Positions 51,691-62,985 of a stretch of 64,000 nucleotides of DNA are shown here, piece after piece (position 1 is the stretch's first letter; each line of letters begins with the position of its first letter). The notes under the pieces are model-generated. The model did not search any database. It was given only the letters and a program-made list of their open reading frames with translations, and was not told the DNA's origin. A program made the translations under genes and the position numbers. This DNA is from Terfezia claveryi (Eukaryota; Ascomycota; Pezizomycetes; Pezizales; Pezizaceae): positions 1-64,000 of the forward strand of contig WHUX01000024.1 in assembly GCA_015179025.1 (NCBI GenBank). Direction: 5' to 3'.

Positions 51691-52532
51691 GGCAGACTGC
51701 ATTCCATACTGAAGTGGAGGAACAGGACCCTGGCTGGGCATGGCAGATACATACTTGGACTCTGGGTTAGGTTAGGTAGATTGCTCTACCGCTAGGCGGT
51801 TTCGAATTTCAGTGAGAAGGGATACATACACAGACTTGTTTTGCAATTGATTCGTTATGAGGCTCAAACCCAGCTGGCTAGATAACCCCTGAGAAGGTAA
51901 AACCGGCGAGCAATTAAAAAGTTGAGGGTAACCGCTGCATAGGTAAACAGACTCTTAAATCCCAAACGATTATGCTCTAGGACTCTCTAGCAGTGGCAGT
52001 TGGTATGACATCATATCTTTTGTCCTACGGGATGGAATGCTTGAGAAAAATTGTATGATACCCGCAATTAGAGGGGCAGCTTGGATTGCTTCATTCAACA
52101 TGACCCTTCAGCAAAAGAATTTTAAGAATCTCGGCATGTTTATGATCTTTCCTCAACTCAAAGAGAATAACGTGGGTAACGATGGAGTAGGAGTGAAGTG
52201 CAGATAAAAAGGCTCAGTCCTCTGTCCTCTGTGTACCTTTGCCAGTCTCGATCAGACCCTCGTAACCTATGCCCTCCGGCAAGCCAGACTATGCCCTCAA
52301 TTAGTCTGGTTGGCACAACTAGCCCTCCGTTACCAAAGTTAGAGGCACACTTGCTTAGCTAATCACACCTTGGATTTTCAAAAAAATGTTCTGCACGGAA
52401 GTGGAATAGTGTGATTGTCCCAACATAATTTGCCCACTTCGATCTGAAAAAGTGGTTTACACAAATCCGCTCAAATTACGCCCTCGCCTCGCCATAGAGC
52501 CCCCTTCCATCTTTCTTCCGCAAGATACCCAA
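51691..52532. other. Intergenic region between PFK and PDB1
   Basis: 842 bp holding the PFK 3' end and the PDB1 promoter. I see no further gene. Confidence 0.5.
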
Positions 52533-54194
52533 ATGGCATTCAACCTAGCACGTAGAGTGTTGTCTAGGGCGGCTGTCCAGGCCGTTCGGAGGCCCAATGC
52601 CCTCCAGATGCCCAGGATAATAAACGCCAGGTTCAATAGCACTGCGACGGCAGATTTTACAGTCAGAGATGCGCTGAACTCAGCTCTTGCGGAGGAGTAA
52701 GTTATCTTTTGTTCAAATGCTTGCCCCTGCGCAGGTATGATGTGGGGGTGTGGACATGCCGTGTTGAGCTGGATAGCTAATTGAGGCTGGTGGCGCATAG
52801 GTTGGAAGCCAACGAGAAAGTGTTCATCTTGGGAGAGGAGGTTGCACAGTTAGTATCTTTACTTTGGCTATCGAATTGGTGGCAGGACTGATGAGAAGCA
52901 GATACAATGGTGCCTACAAGGTCACGAAGGGTGGGTAGTAAATTGAGTTGGACCGCTAGTAGGCTCGGAGATCTGTCGCTCACAGATTGCTATAGGATTA
53001 CTGGACAGATTCGGGCCAAAGCGAGTATGTGCCTGCATAATGGATTGTAGGAAAGTTGGCATGAATTGCTAACGAGGGATATCTAAATTAGATTATTGAC
53101 ACGCCGATTACCGAGTCAGGGTTTGCTGGTTTGGCCGTGGGAGCTGCATTGGCTGGTCTTAACCCAGTATGCGAGTTCATGACGTGAGTTTACACCAGTT
53201 TTCGGCTTCTTCCAGATGAAGCTATTAATCAAATGGTGGAGAGGGGCGATGTAGATGGAATTTCGCTATGCAGGCCATAGATCAAATTATCAACTCCGCA
53301 GCAAAAACGCACTACATGAGCGGTGGTATTCAGCCATGTAACATCACTTTCCGTGGACCTAACGGTTTCGCTGCCGGTGTGGCCGCCCAGCACTCTCAGG
53401 ATTACACGGTATGGATTTTGCACAACGCGAAGCTGGTCCCCGCCGGACTAGGGTTTTAACTAACGTCACGTTCTTGCAGGCTTGGTACGCAAGTATCCCG
53501 GGTTTGAAGGTTGTTGCGCCATGGAGCTCCGAGGATGCAAAGGGATTATTGAAGGCCGCTATTCGAGACCCAAACCCTATCGTTGTATGTCATGCCATCA
53601 ATTTGTCGGATTATGGTACAAATAGCTAATCTGGGGTTGGGGTTAGGTTCTTGAGAACGAGTTAATGTACGGTGTGTCTTTCCCCATGAGCGCTGAGTCA
53701 CAGAAGCCCGACTTCGTACTTCCCGTACGTCTCAACCCCCCAACCCTCCAATTCTATGCCTTCCTGACCAAGCACTTTAAACACAGATTGGTAAGGCCAA
53801 GATTGAAAGAGTAGGAAAGGACGTTACACTTGTCAGCCAATCCCGAACAGTCGGACAATGTATAGTTGCCGCTGAGCAGCTCAAGGGGAAGTACGGTATC
53901 GAAGCGGAGGTGATCAACCTCCGGTCCCTCAAGCCACTTGATATCGAGACCGTCACCAACAGTGTCAAGAAGACTGGTCACCTGGTGGCCATCGAGAGTG
54001 GGTACCCGATGTTTGGTGTGACTAGTGAGATTTTGGCGTTGAGCATGGAGTACATGTTCGATTACTTGGATGCTCCAGCACAGAGGGTCACTGGGGCGGA
54101 GGTTCCGACACCATATGCCATCGGGCTTGAGAAGATGTCATTTCCGGATGAGGATTTAATCTGTAAGAAAGTCACGCAGTTATTGCGGGTTTAG
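52533..54194 (+). CDS. pdb1: Pyruvate dehydrogenase E1 component, beta subunit, mitochondrial
   Basis: Nine exons (52533-52696, 52801-52848, 52902-52930, 52996-53024, 53092-53183, 53255-53408, 53480-53584, 53647-53724, 53787-54194) join to 368 codons, a normal length; introns are 53-104 bp, all GT...AG. The protein starts [20 protein letters not shown], an Arg-rich, acid-free mitochondrial presequence. The E1-beta body follows: [32 protein letters not shown] (catalytic/TPP-binding Glu), [58 protein letters not shown], then the C-terminal transketolase domain. With E1-alpha and TPP it decarboxylates pyruvate in the matrix for acetyl-CoA. Two exons are only 29 bp. Start: ATG 52533; an upstream in-frame ATG at 52452 would mask the presequence. 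Confidence 0.96.
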
Positions 54195-55246
54195 GTATGA
54201 CGGTTGGCGTTCGAGGAGGCACAAATAAGCAAGGGCAGGAAGGTGAGTGGGGTGAAAGCCGAGGTCTGTTTGGGATTGCTAGAGGGGATAGGGATGGAGA
54301 AGGAAGTGATAGAACTGGACTCGCTTGTTTATTCATGTCGAATGCGTGCATTTCGGCATCCACATAGTATGATATATGGGTTCAAAGGAGTCAGATGTGA
54401 ATGTCCATAGCACCGTGCAGTGAGAGTGGTAGCTTGGGTACGACAGATCTGGCCTGAGTGGAAGGTATAATTGTTCTAGGCTGGAGAAGTAGAGATAGTT
54501 ATGTTAATAGAAAGAGTATTGGACCAGTGTATAGAAATAGTAAAAAGCTAGAAGGTCTAGTAATAAAACTACTAACTTACTTGATCTAGTAATAAATTAG
54601 ATAGTTGATACTAATTGATCTATAGAATTTAAACCTTTTAGATTTACTATAATATTGTTTTGTATTTTATTATTTTAAAGTAGTTATATTTATTCTATTT
54701 TATATAATAATATTATAGATTTATAAAGAGAATATTATATTTAAGATTAAAATATTGTACTTAAAAAACTATATAATCTTTAAAAAAAAAAGTTTAACTA
54801 TAAATATATTACAATACTTTTTTATTTATACTACTAATAAATATATATAGTTATTCTTTATTTTTAAAAATTTATAGAATTTCTGATAATTATTTTAATC
54901 TATTTATAGTAAAAGCTAGTTAAAATAGATTTAAATAGTATATTTTTACTCTATTTTTTATAGATCAAGTTAAGTTTTAAAATAAAAAATATATATTATA
55001 GTATATACTATTTAATTATAAAATATTATTATAATTTATAATCTACTTATAAATATAAAAACTATTTTAACTAAGCTTTGTTTAAGAGTTAAATAAATTT
55101 TCTTCTAACTTATTTTTTTATTATTATTATCTTTATTTTTATTATTTTTATTATTTTCTATATTATCTATATTATAAGTAATATTTTTATTTTATTTAAA
55201 GATAAATTTCTATTTAACTTTTATTATTATTTTTATAACTATTTAT
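54195..55246. other. PDB1 3' flank passing into an AT-rich block
   Basis: The composition falls sharply to AT near 54540-54650. From there on only A/T-rich words and no coding sequence. Confidence 0.55.
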
Positions 55247-56387
55247 TAAATTTAGAATTATATATATTATAAATAATATCTATATTTTTAGTTTTATAAT
55301 AAAACTTTAAAAGCGAAATAACTAAAGAATATATTTAGGTAGTAGATAAAAAGTTATCTATATAGGAAAACAATATATATAACTAAAAGAGAGACTAGAA
55401 TAGAAGTAGAGATAGAAGATTAGAAATATATAGAATTAGTTACTATACATTAGAAAAGAATCTTAGTTTGTTTCTTATATCTTTAGTAGTATCTAATAGT
55501 ATTTAGTACCTCTTAAGTATCTCTTATAGGATTCAGAAAATATATTTTAATTTTTATCTGGATACTATAGGAGACACCTAAGAGGTATTGAATACTATTG
55601 AATACTATAGGAGATATAAAAGGCAAACTAAAATTCTTTCTTAATATATATAATAGGTACTTTTTTATAGAAAATAGTTAGGTAATAGAATTACTCAATA
55701 AAGTAAAGTAATATAAAAGTAAAAGATATATAAGAAAAGTACTATTTTATAAAAAGAAGTAAGATCTATATTAAGTATATAAGATATTAAATAGAGATTT
55801 AATAATAGTATAAGAGTAAAGAGCTATATATATATATTAGCTTATTGAATCTAAACTAATAAGAGAAATAAGCTTCTTTTAGTATTATATATATTATAAA
55901 TGATATCTATATTTTTATTTTTATAATAGAACTTTAGAAGTAAAAGAACTAAAGAGTATAGTTAAGTAGTAGATGAAAAATTTTATATATAGAAATACTA
56001 TATATATAACTAAAAAAGAGTCTAAAATAGAAGTAAAGATAGAAGATTAGAAATATATAGAATTAGTTACTATATATAATAAGTACTTTCTTATAAAAGG
56101 TAGTTAGGTAATAAAATTACTCAATAAAGTAAAGTAAGGTAAAAGTAAAGGATATATTAGAAAAGTACTTTTTTATAAAAAAAGTAAGATTTATATTAAG
56201 TATATAAGATATTAAATAGAGATTTAATAATAGTATAAGAGTAAGGAGTTATATATATATATTAGCTTATTAAGTCTAAACTAATAATAGAAATAAACTT
56301 CTTTTAGTATTATATATATTATAAATAATATCTATATTTTTATTTTTATAATAAAACTTTAGAAGTAAAATAACTAAAAAGTATACT
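55247..56387 (-). mobile_element. Two hyper-mutated chromovirus LTR-like copies in tandem
   Basis: Copy A (about 55247-55875, with a MITE inside) and copy B (about 55876-56303) each run through the same landmarks as the G5 LTR that follows: ACTTTARAAG, TAACTAAAGA, GAAATATATAGAATTAG and TATATAAGATATTAAATAGAGA. A third start lies at about 56304. Nearly all C/G positions of the LTR have become T/A. The cluster looks like repeated insertion or recombination of LTRs at one site. Confidence 0.65.
55448..55646. mobile_element. 199-bp MITE with ~85-bp terminal inverted repeats
   Basis: The left end CATTAGAAAAGAATCTTAG and the right end (as reverse complement) TATTAAGAAAGAATTTTAG pair for about 85 bp. 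TATA flanks both sides (55444-55447 and 55647-55650). The homologous copy B lacks it and reads straight through (ACTATATATAATAAG, about 56069-56083), giving an empty site. It is non-coding; the TA or TATA duplication would fit a Tc1/mariner-like or related transposase. Confidence 0.75.
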
Positions 56388-56962
56388 TATAACAAGGACT
56401 TTAAGAGACAAGATAACTAAGAAGTATACCTAAGCAGTAGGTAAGGAGATCGCATACATAGAAATACTATGTGAATGATAGGAGGAAGCTGGAATAGGGT
56501 AGAGGTAAGGAGCAAGAGGTAAGAGATAAGAAGTAAGAGGTAAGAGATACATAGAAGTGGATACTGCATATGTTATAGGGAGGCAGCTCTACTACAGAGT
56601 TGTTTAGAGAGGTGAAATACTGAGAGGCAAGGCAGAAGTGAAATATAGAGAGATAAGACAAGATGATAGCAAAGAGTTTATAAGAAGAGTATACCTTTGT
56701 AGAGAGAAATAAGATCTAATATTGGATATATAAGATATTGGATAAGGATTCAATAATAGTATAAAAGATAGGGACTATATATACATAATTCTGTCAAGGC
56801 AATGGAAGGAATAAACTTCCCAAAATCCTTATCTTAGAAGCTAAGCAAGGTAATAATAACCCATCACTTGCAATTGTAGGTAATAACAAAGACAACAATA
56901 ACAATAACCTATCACCTGCATTGCAGGTAATGACAAGGACAACTGAGTATATAGTTGTGACA
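56388..56962 (-). repeat. 3' LTR of G5
   Basis: 575 bp; outer end TATAACAAGG, inner end AGTTGTGACA. It keeps two decayed copies of the CATCACCTGC palindrome (56862-56884, 56910-56932). Confidence 0.85.
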
Positions 56963-57089
56963 CTATTTCCCCTTTAAGATGAAGCTCTAGTGACTAGAAG
57001 GCCTAGGTATGACAACTGGTAAAATTAATATAAGAAATAATAATAAAGGTAAAAACAAGTACTCCAACTCCAAACAATAATAAGGATGC

Positions 57090-58299
57090 AAAAGGTCTAG
57101 CATCATTTAACTGGGTAAGGCTTTCTTAAGTATCATTAGTAGAATAGGGTGACCAAGTCTTATATATTTTCTAAGTCTTCCACAGGTTACCAGGTAGCCA
57201 TCTTATCATCTAACCACTTGACTTTATACTAAACTCACCTATAGCGCCTTCTAGAGTCCAATACCTCTTCGATCTTCCACTTCTCTTCATCTATAATTAC
57301 CATGAGAGGTAGTAGGGTGTGCTTTTGACCTGGAAGGAGATTGTTAGCAACAAGTTTGATCTCCAAGACATGAACAATGGGGTAGCACCTGATATCTCTA
57401 GGAAACTTTAATTAATAGATATGAGTATCTACAGCTACTAATACTTTGAACAGGCCCAGAAACTTGTAGTTGAGCTTGCAAGAGGGCCGTTCTGTCTGAA
57501 AGTGTCTACTAGTAAGCCATACCTTGTCTTTAGAGTAGTACCTTGGGGCTGGCAATTATAATCTATTAGCATATTATGCTTACCTAGCTTGGGCATATTC
57601 TAGCTTAGCCTTCAAAGTATAATGGAGTTTAGTAATTCCATCTATGAACTCCTTGGCTAGAGGATGGGCTTTCTGTAGTGGTGCTAGGACATCTACAAAT
57701 AGGGGGTGCTAGCCATAATTAGTTAGGAAGGGTAAGGTTTTTGAAGATTCTAAGAACTAGTTGTTGGTAGCAAACTTGCAGGGTGCTAGCAATAAAATCC
57801 AGTTGTTCTACTAATAGTTGACATAGGCTTGTAGGTGCTATTTTATAATAGTATTCATTCGCTTAGATTGGTCATTCGTTTAAAAGTGGTATGCTATAGA
57901 TAAATATACCTTAATCCCTAAAGTTTCACAAAATACCTTCTAGAAGTCAGAAATGAATTGAGGATTATGGTTAGAGACAATTGATTCGAGGAAGCCATAG
58001 TAATAAAATATATTATTGAGATAGAGGTTGGCTAATTCCAGGGCAGAGTAGGTATCCTAGCAAGGTATAACATACCTTATTTTAGTCAACCAGTCTACTA
58101 CTATAAGAATAACATTAAAGCCTAAATCTTCTAGTAGCTTAATTATGAAGTTTATAGTCAGGTATTGCCAGGAATAGTCCAGAATCTCTAGGGGCTTCAA
58201 GGTCCTGTATAGAGTATAATGAGTAGGTTTCAAATGCTTATATATATGGCAATTCTATATATACTATTCTACCTTTTTCTATAGGTCAATCTATGTATA
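57090..58299 (-). pseudogene. G5 integrase and chromodomain pseudogene
   Basis: Read on the minus strand this matches the G3 chromodomain (around 57100-57290), the GPY/F-like region (around 57400-57560) and the integrase core (around 57780-58200), including the block that in G4 encodes VSDRGPQF. Stops and missense changes are dense, so no frame longer than about 60 codons survives. Confidence 0.8.
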
Positions 58300-58359
58300 T
58301 GTTCTGGTCCATTCCGGGATTGCAGGCCATACTGGTATAGACTAGGCCATTTCAGGATT

Positions 58360-58440
58360 GCTCGAGCCATACCGGTATGGCCCCCCATACTGGTATGGAC
58401 TGGGCTGTTGCAAGATTGTGAGATTACCTAGGCCGTTCCG
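58360..58440. repeat. Palindrome cluster in the left TIR of FB2
   Basis: CCATACCGGTATGG (about 58371-58384) is a perfect 14-bp palindrome, followed by the variant CCATACTGGTATGG. Matching palindromes occur in the right TIR (about 60731-60745, CCATACCGGTATGG). Confidence 0.75.
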
Positions 58441-58844
58441 GGATGGCATAAATATTCATATCTTCTTATATTTCCTTACGCACACCCAACTTATTTGGCC
58501 TAACCAATATAAATCATTTAATGCTATATTCCTAGATTCATGTCTACCTTAACCTCTACCCTCTACGCAGTTACCATCCTATTCCAAACTCCAACGCACC
58601 ATCTCATTCCAAACTCTAACGCAAATAGTCTCCCAGCATAGCCGCGCCTGCACTACTGTACTGTTCTTGTAGTTCACCTGTATTATATGCATTTTAAAAT
58701 AATCCATTTTATTCTCATGATTATTTAATAAGGCTATCTAACACACTGCGCCTTAAAACCCTCATCTGTACCAGCCTTCACATCCGTATCCCTAGAATCC
58801 TAGATTCGCTATCCATATGAGCCTGCAATATTAGCCTAGATATC

Positions 58845-59370
58845 CACTAGAATTGAGCAAGCAACTCAGCTTAAAATTGAGTGAGGAAATCAGCCTAGAA
58901 TTGAGTAAGGAAATTAGCAGAGAACTGAGCAAGGATATCATCAAATCGAGTGAGGAAATCAGCCTACAATCGAGCGAGCAAATCAGCATACAATCAAGTG
59001 AGCAAATCAGCCTAGAATCGAGCAAGCAAATCAGCGAGAAAATGAGCAAGCAAACCAGCGTATAATTGAGCAAGCAAATCAGCCTAGAATTGAGAAAGGA
59101 AATCAGCAGAGAATTAAGTAAGGAAATTACCACTGGCATAGAATTGAGCGAGGAAATTAGCCTAGAATTGAGTGAGCAAATCAGTATATAATCGAGCAAG
59201 CAAATCAGCCTAGAATCGAGCAAGCAAATCAGCATACAATCGAGTGAGTAAATCAGTCTAGAATTGAGCAAGCAAATCAGTGAGAAAATGAGCAAGCAAA
59301 TGAGCGAGAAAATGAGCGAGCAAATGAGCGAGAAAATGAGTGAGCAAACCAGGTAGAATTGAGTGAGCAA
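58845..59370. repeat. 24-bp minisatellite in FB2
   Basis: About 22 units like AATTGAGCAAGCAAATCAGC + CTAG with many variants (GAGGAAATCAGC, GAGCAAACCAGC). A 24-bp period keeps one frame, so eight-residue peptide repeats (LSKQISLE) appear on + and hydrophobic ones on -. Neither is supported as a gene. Confidence 0.85.
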
Positions 59371-59639
59371 AATTATTTGGAAGGAATGAATAAGAAAAAA
59401 GCTCTAAGTCCCAGCCGGACACACCTTGGAAATAGGAACTTGCCGTGTCTTGCTACCAGCCATTGGATTGACTGGCGCTGTCTTAAAACCAGATTACTTG
59501 TCTTATCTACAATCATCCCACTGCGTCGGTTAGGGCTCCTCCTGCAATTGGTAAAACCTAGCACAAAGGAGGAAATACTCATATATGAGAAACAAATGAG
59601 AAGACAAACATATAGAAATGATTGCTTTTCGGCCTCTAT

Positions 59640-59870
59640 ATATGCATGCAATTTATGCTTCTGCTAGCTCTAGATATTGGTGTTTTGCATGCTTTTGCTA
59701 GCTCTAGGTATTGGTGTTTTGCATACTTCCACTGGTGCTATATATTAGTATTTTGCATGCTTCTGCTGGCGCTATATATTAGTGTTTTTCATGCTTCCGC
59801 TAGCTCTGTATATTGGTTTTTTCATGCTTTCACCAGCTCTAGATATTGGTATATTTCATGCTAGGAAGTA
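59640..59870. repeat. ~41-bp minisatellite in FB2
   Basis: Five or so units of the type GTTTTGCATGCTTCTGCTAG, then CTCTAGATATTGGT. Confidence 0.8.
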
Positions 59871-60048
59871 TGACGGAAGTGGATGCTACGTGATGCAGAC
59901 TGAGGCAGATGATTTCTCATATAGATATGGATATACAGGCTAAGAAGAACCCTCGATTGCAGGCCCCAATTGTAGGCTTATATGGATATGGATATCTAGA
60001 CTAAGAAAGAACCCTAATTGCATACTCATATAGATGTGGATATTCAGA

Positions 60049-60125
60049 CTAATAGGGACCCCTGATCGCAGGCTAATAGGGACCCCCAATCGCAGGCTAA
60101 TAGGGACCCCCAATTGCAGGCTCAA
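60049..60125. repeat. 24-bp repeat, three copies, in FB2
   Basis: CTAATAGGGACC + CCCAATCGCAGG starts at 60049, 60073 and 60097. Upstream there are looser relatives with GGATATGGATAT and AAGAACCCT. Confidence 0.85.
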
Positions 60126-60294
60126 GGACATGAACGCCAGCTTGGTGAGTTGTCAATGGTATAAAAACTTGCTCATTTCATAGTGCATACTATAAAAGTG
60201 GTAATTCTAGGTAATTAGTATTTTCAGGGATTACAAGAAATCTTCTACTCTGAGCATTGGGTTAACAGACCAGAATATATACATAAGAAAAGCT

Positions 60295-60480
60295 CTGCTA
60301 TCTCCCACTTGTTCAATCCTCTACTTGCCCAATCTCCCGCTTGCCCAATCCTCTGCTTACCCAATCCCTTGCTTACTCAATCTCCCGCTTACTTAATCCC
60401 CATACCCACTTGCTTAATCCCCCACTTACTCAATCCTCATATCCACTTGCTCAATCCTCCGCTTGCTTAATATCCTGCTA
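60295..60480. repeat. ~17-bp minisatellite in FB2
   Basis: Ten or more units of the form CCCGCTTGCTCAATC with variants CCACTTACTCAATC and TCTGCTTACCCAATC. Confidence 0.82.
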
Positions 60481-60775
60481 GCTCTTATATTGAATTCGTA
60501 CATGGGTGTGGCTCTGATCCAGTATGACAATGGGCATCTCCGATGTTCTTTGACTAAATATTACAACAAAATTACCTTTATATCGGATATATCCCTATTT
60601 AGTACTTTTAATGTCGCTGTGGCCGCTGTGGTGTTGTGGTAAATCCTTGTTGCTATCCGTGACATTGAACAATTTAATCCCGTAATGGCCTAGTCTGTTG
60701 CGATATCCAGTCTATACTAGTATGGACCGGGCCATACCGGTATGGCCTGGATCCCGGAATGGACCAGAACATATA

Positions 60776-61435
60776 TATATGATTTCAGGCTAACATCACA
60801 AAGGAATATAGTTTGCCTTTATGGCATCTGACGCCTTCGGTGCCACTAATGACAAACTGCCAGTTACCGGCGCGCTCCGCTGTTTCTCTGTCTCCCCGAC
60901 GCCGGCTCTTCACAGGCTGCCTGCTGACGCTGGCACCACATGGTCCTCCTCCTGACCCTGACGTTCCTGCACAATCATCAGGAACGAGCTCTGACGCTAT
61001 GTCTTGGGAGGTACCGCCCTGGCGCCGTGTTTTCTGAGGTGCCGCCGTGATGCGTGTCTTTAACATCGACGCCCTGGCACAACTACCTGATAGGCAAACC
61101 ACTGGTGCACTCAGAGCATGGAGGTGATAGCAGCTATACATTGCAAGAACTATGTACGTTTGAATTTCTATATACATAGCTGAGCTATAGATGCACTTCC
61201 AACGAACCATTCCCTCATGCATCCCACTTGAACTCATCCTGCGTATATGCCTCCAAAAATCCTAGCGGTTCCCTGATCTGAGCCGTCTGCAAAGTCGTTA
61301 TCGCCGTGCTTTGATCTAATAATATCTATATAGCTATTAACAACAGAACGCTGATATCGCGAGACTGCACATACCTAGAGCTACCCAATTGCTGGCTGAT
61401 GTAGTCATCCACTGCCATGAGCAATGCCTATTACT
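60776..61435. other. Unassigned region between FB2 and the 123-bp satellite
   Basis: GC-richer than its surroundings at 60820-61080. A 150-codon open frame on the minus strand (60785-61237) has no recognisable motif and overlaps a 74-codon frame on +. I do not call a gene. The right half of G5 expected here is not recognisable. Confidence 0.35.
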
Positions 61436-62985
61436 AGAGCAATTAGCTATGCGTTCCCATAAAGTCCGTGGATTTGCTGGCGAGTTCACGTACCTAGGTA
61501 TGTCTACGCATATAGATGGGGAATATCTCGGGAGTGCACTTGCGGAGTCCTAAGAGCAATTAGCTATGCCTTCACATACAGTCCGCTGGTTTTCTGGCGA
61601 GTTCACGTACCTGGCTATGCCTGTGTCTGCGCATATAGATTGGGGATATATCGGAACTGCACTGGCGGAGTCCTAAGAGCAATTAGCTAGAGTCCGCTGG
61701 TTTTCTGGCGAGTTCACGTACCTAGCTATGCCTGTGTCTGCGCATATAGATTGGGGATATATCGGAACTGCACTGGCGGAGTCCTAAGAGCAATTAGCTA
61801 GAGTCCGCTGGTTTTCTGGCGAGTTCACGTACCTAGCTATGCCTGTGTCTGCGCATATAGATTGGGGATATATCGGAACTGCACTGGCGGAGTCCTAAGA
61901 GCAATTAGCTATACATTCACATAGAGTCCGCTAGTTTTCTGGCGAGTTCACGTACCTGGCTATGCCTGTGTCTGCGCATATAGATTGGGGATATATTGGA
62001 ACTGCACTGGCGGAGTCCTAAGAGCAATTAGCTATACATTCACATAGAGTCCGCTGGTTTTCTGGCCAGTTCACTTACCTGGCTATGCCTGTGTCTGCGC
62101 ATATAGATTGGGGATATATCGGAACTGCACTGGCGGAGTCCTAAGAGCAATTAGCTATACATTCACATAGAGTCCGCTGGTTTTCTGGCCAGTTCACGTA
62201 CCTGGCTATGCCTGTGTCTGCGCATATAGATTAGGGATATATCGGAACTGCACTGGCGGAGTCCTAAGAGCAATTAGCTATACATTCACATAGAGTCCGC
62301 TGGTTTTCTGGCCAGTTCACGTACCTGGCTATGCCTGTGTCTGCGCATATAGATTGGGGATATATCGGAACTGCACTGGCGGAGTCCTAAGAGCAATTAG
62401 CTATACATTCACATTGAGTCCGCTGGTTTTCTGGCGAGTTCACGTACCTGGCTATGCCTGTGTCTGCGCATATAGATTGGGGATATATTGGAACTGCACT
62501 GGCGGAGTCCTAAGAGCAATTAGCTATACATTCACATAGAGTCCGCTGGTTTTCTGGCCAGTTCACGTACCTGGCTATGCCTGTGTCTGCGCATATAGAT
62601 TAGGGATATATCGGAACTGCACTGGCGGAGTCCTAAGAGCAATTAGCTATACATTCACATAGAGTCCGCTGGTTTTCTGGCCAGTTCACGTACCTAACTA
62701 TGCCTGTGTCTGCGCATATAGATTGGGGATATATCGGAACTGCACTGGCGGAGTCCTAAGAGCAATTAGCTAGAGTCCGCTGGTTTTCTGGCGAGTTCAC
62801 GTACCTAGCTATGCCTGTGTCTGCGCATATAGATTGGGGATATATCGGAACTGCACTGGCGGAGTCCTAAGAGCAATTAGCTATACATTCACATAGAGTC
62901 CGCTGGTTTTCTGGCGAGTTCACGTACCTAGCTAGCTATGTCTCCGCATATAGATGGGGGATATCTCGAGAGTGCACTGGGCTCA
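61436..62985. repeat. 123-bp satellite, about 13 units, with 111-bp variants
   Basis: The boundary CCTAAGAGCAATTAGCTA recurs with TAAG at 61551, 61674, 61785, 61896, 62019, 62142, 62265, 62388, 62511, 62634, 62757 and 62868. Spacing is 123 bp or 111 bp; the short form lacks 12 bp (TATACATTCACA). The interior units are nearly identical. The first and last units are shorter, diverged and resemble each other (GATATCTCGRGAGTGCACT). In the frame that is open longest, TAG stops recur each unit, so it is not coding. Confidence 0.95.

Larger units (their letters stand above)
56388..58299 (-). mobile_element. G5: truncated, mutated chromovirus (3' part)
   Basis: Minus strand. The 3' LTR is 56388-56962 (575 bp), followed by a decayed polypurine tract and the 3' end of pol, read backwards up to the HHCC region of integrase, where it stops at the left end of FB2 (58300). 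The rest of the element is not found after FB2. The base changes are the same transition type as in G3 but denser. Confidence 0.85.
58300..60771. mobile_element. FB2: 2.47-kb inverted-repeat element packed with minisatellites
   Basis: Both ends carry the same inverted sequence: TGTTCTGGTCCATTCCGGGAT, then CAGGCCATACYGGTATRG and further CCATACCGGTATGG-type palindromes, for roughly 100-150 bp. TATA flanks both ends (58296-58299 and 60772-60775). No transposase is present; the interior has four different short tandem arrays. It cuts G5 in the integrase region. A non-autonomous DNA transposon is the best reading. Confidence 0.72.

Noticed and set aside
58831..59370. 179-codon minus-strand frame resembling a Leu/Ile/Ser-rich membrane repeat protein
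   Set aside because: It follows exactly the 24-bp minisatellite of FB2. The + strand is also open there, and no single gene model with flanking support exists.
60785..61237. 150-codon minus-strand frame, moderately GC-rich
   Set aside because: No motif, no intron or promoter signs, and a competing + frame overlaps it. Left as unassigned.
62354..62539. 61-codon frame in the 123-bp satellite
   Set aside because: Open only because one unit has CACATTGAG instead of CACATAGAG; all other units have a stop at that place.
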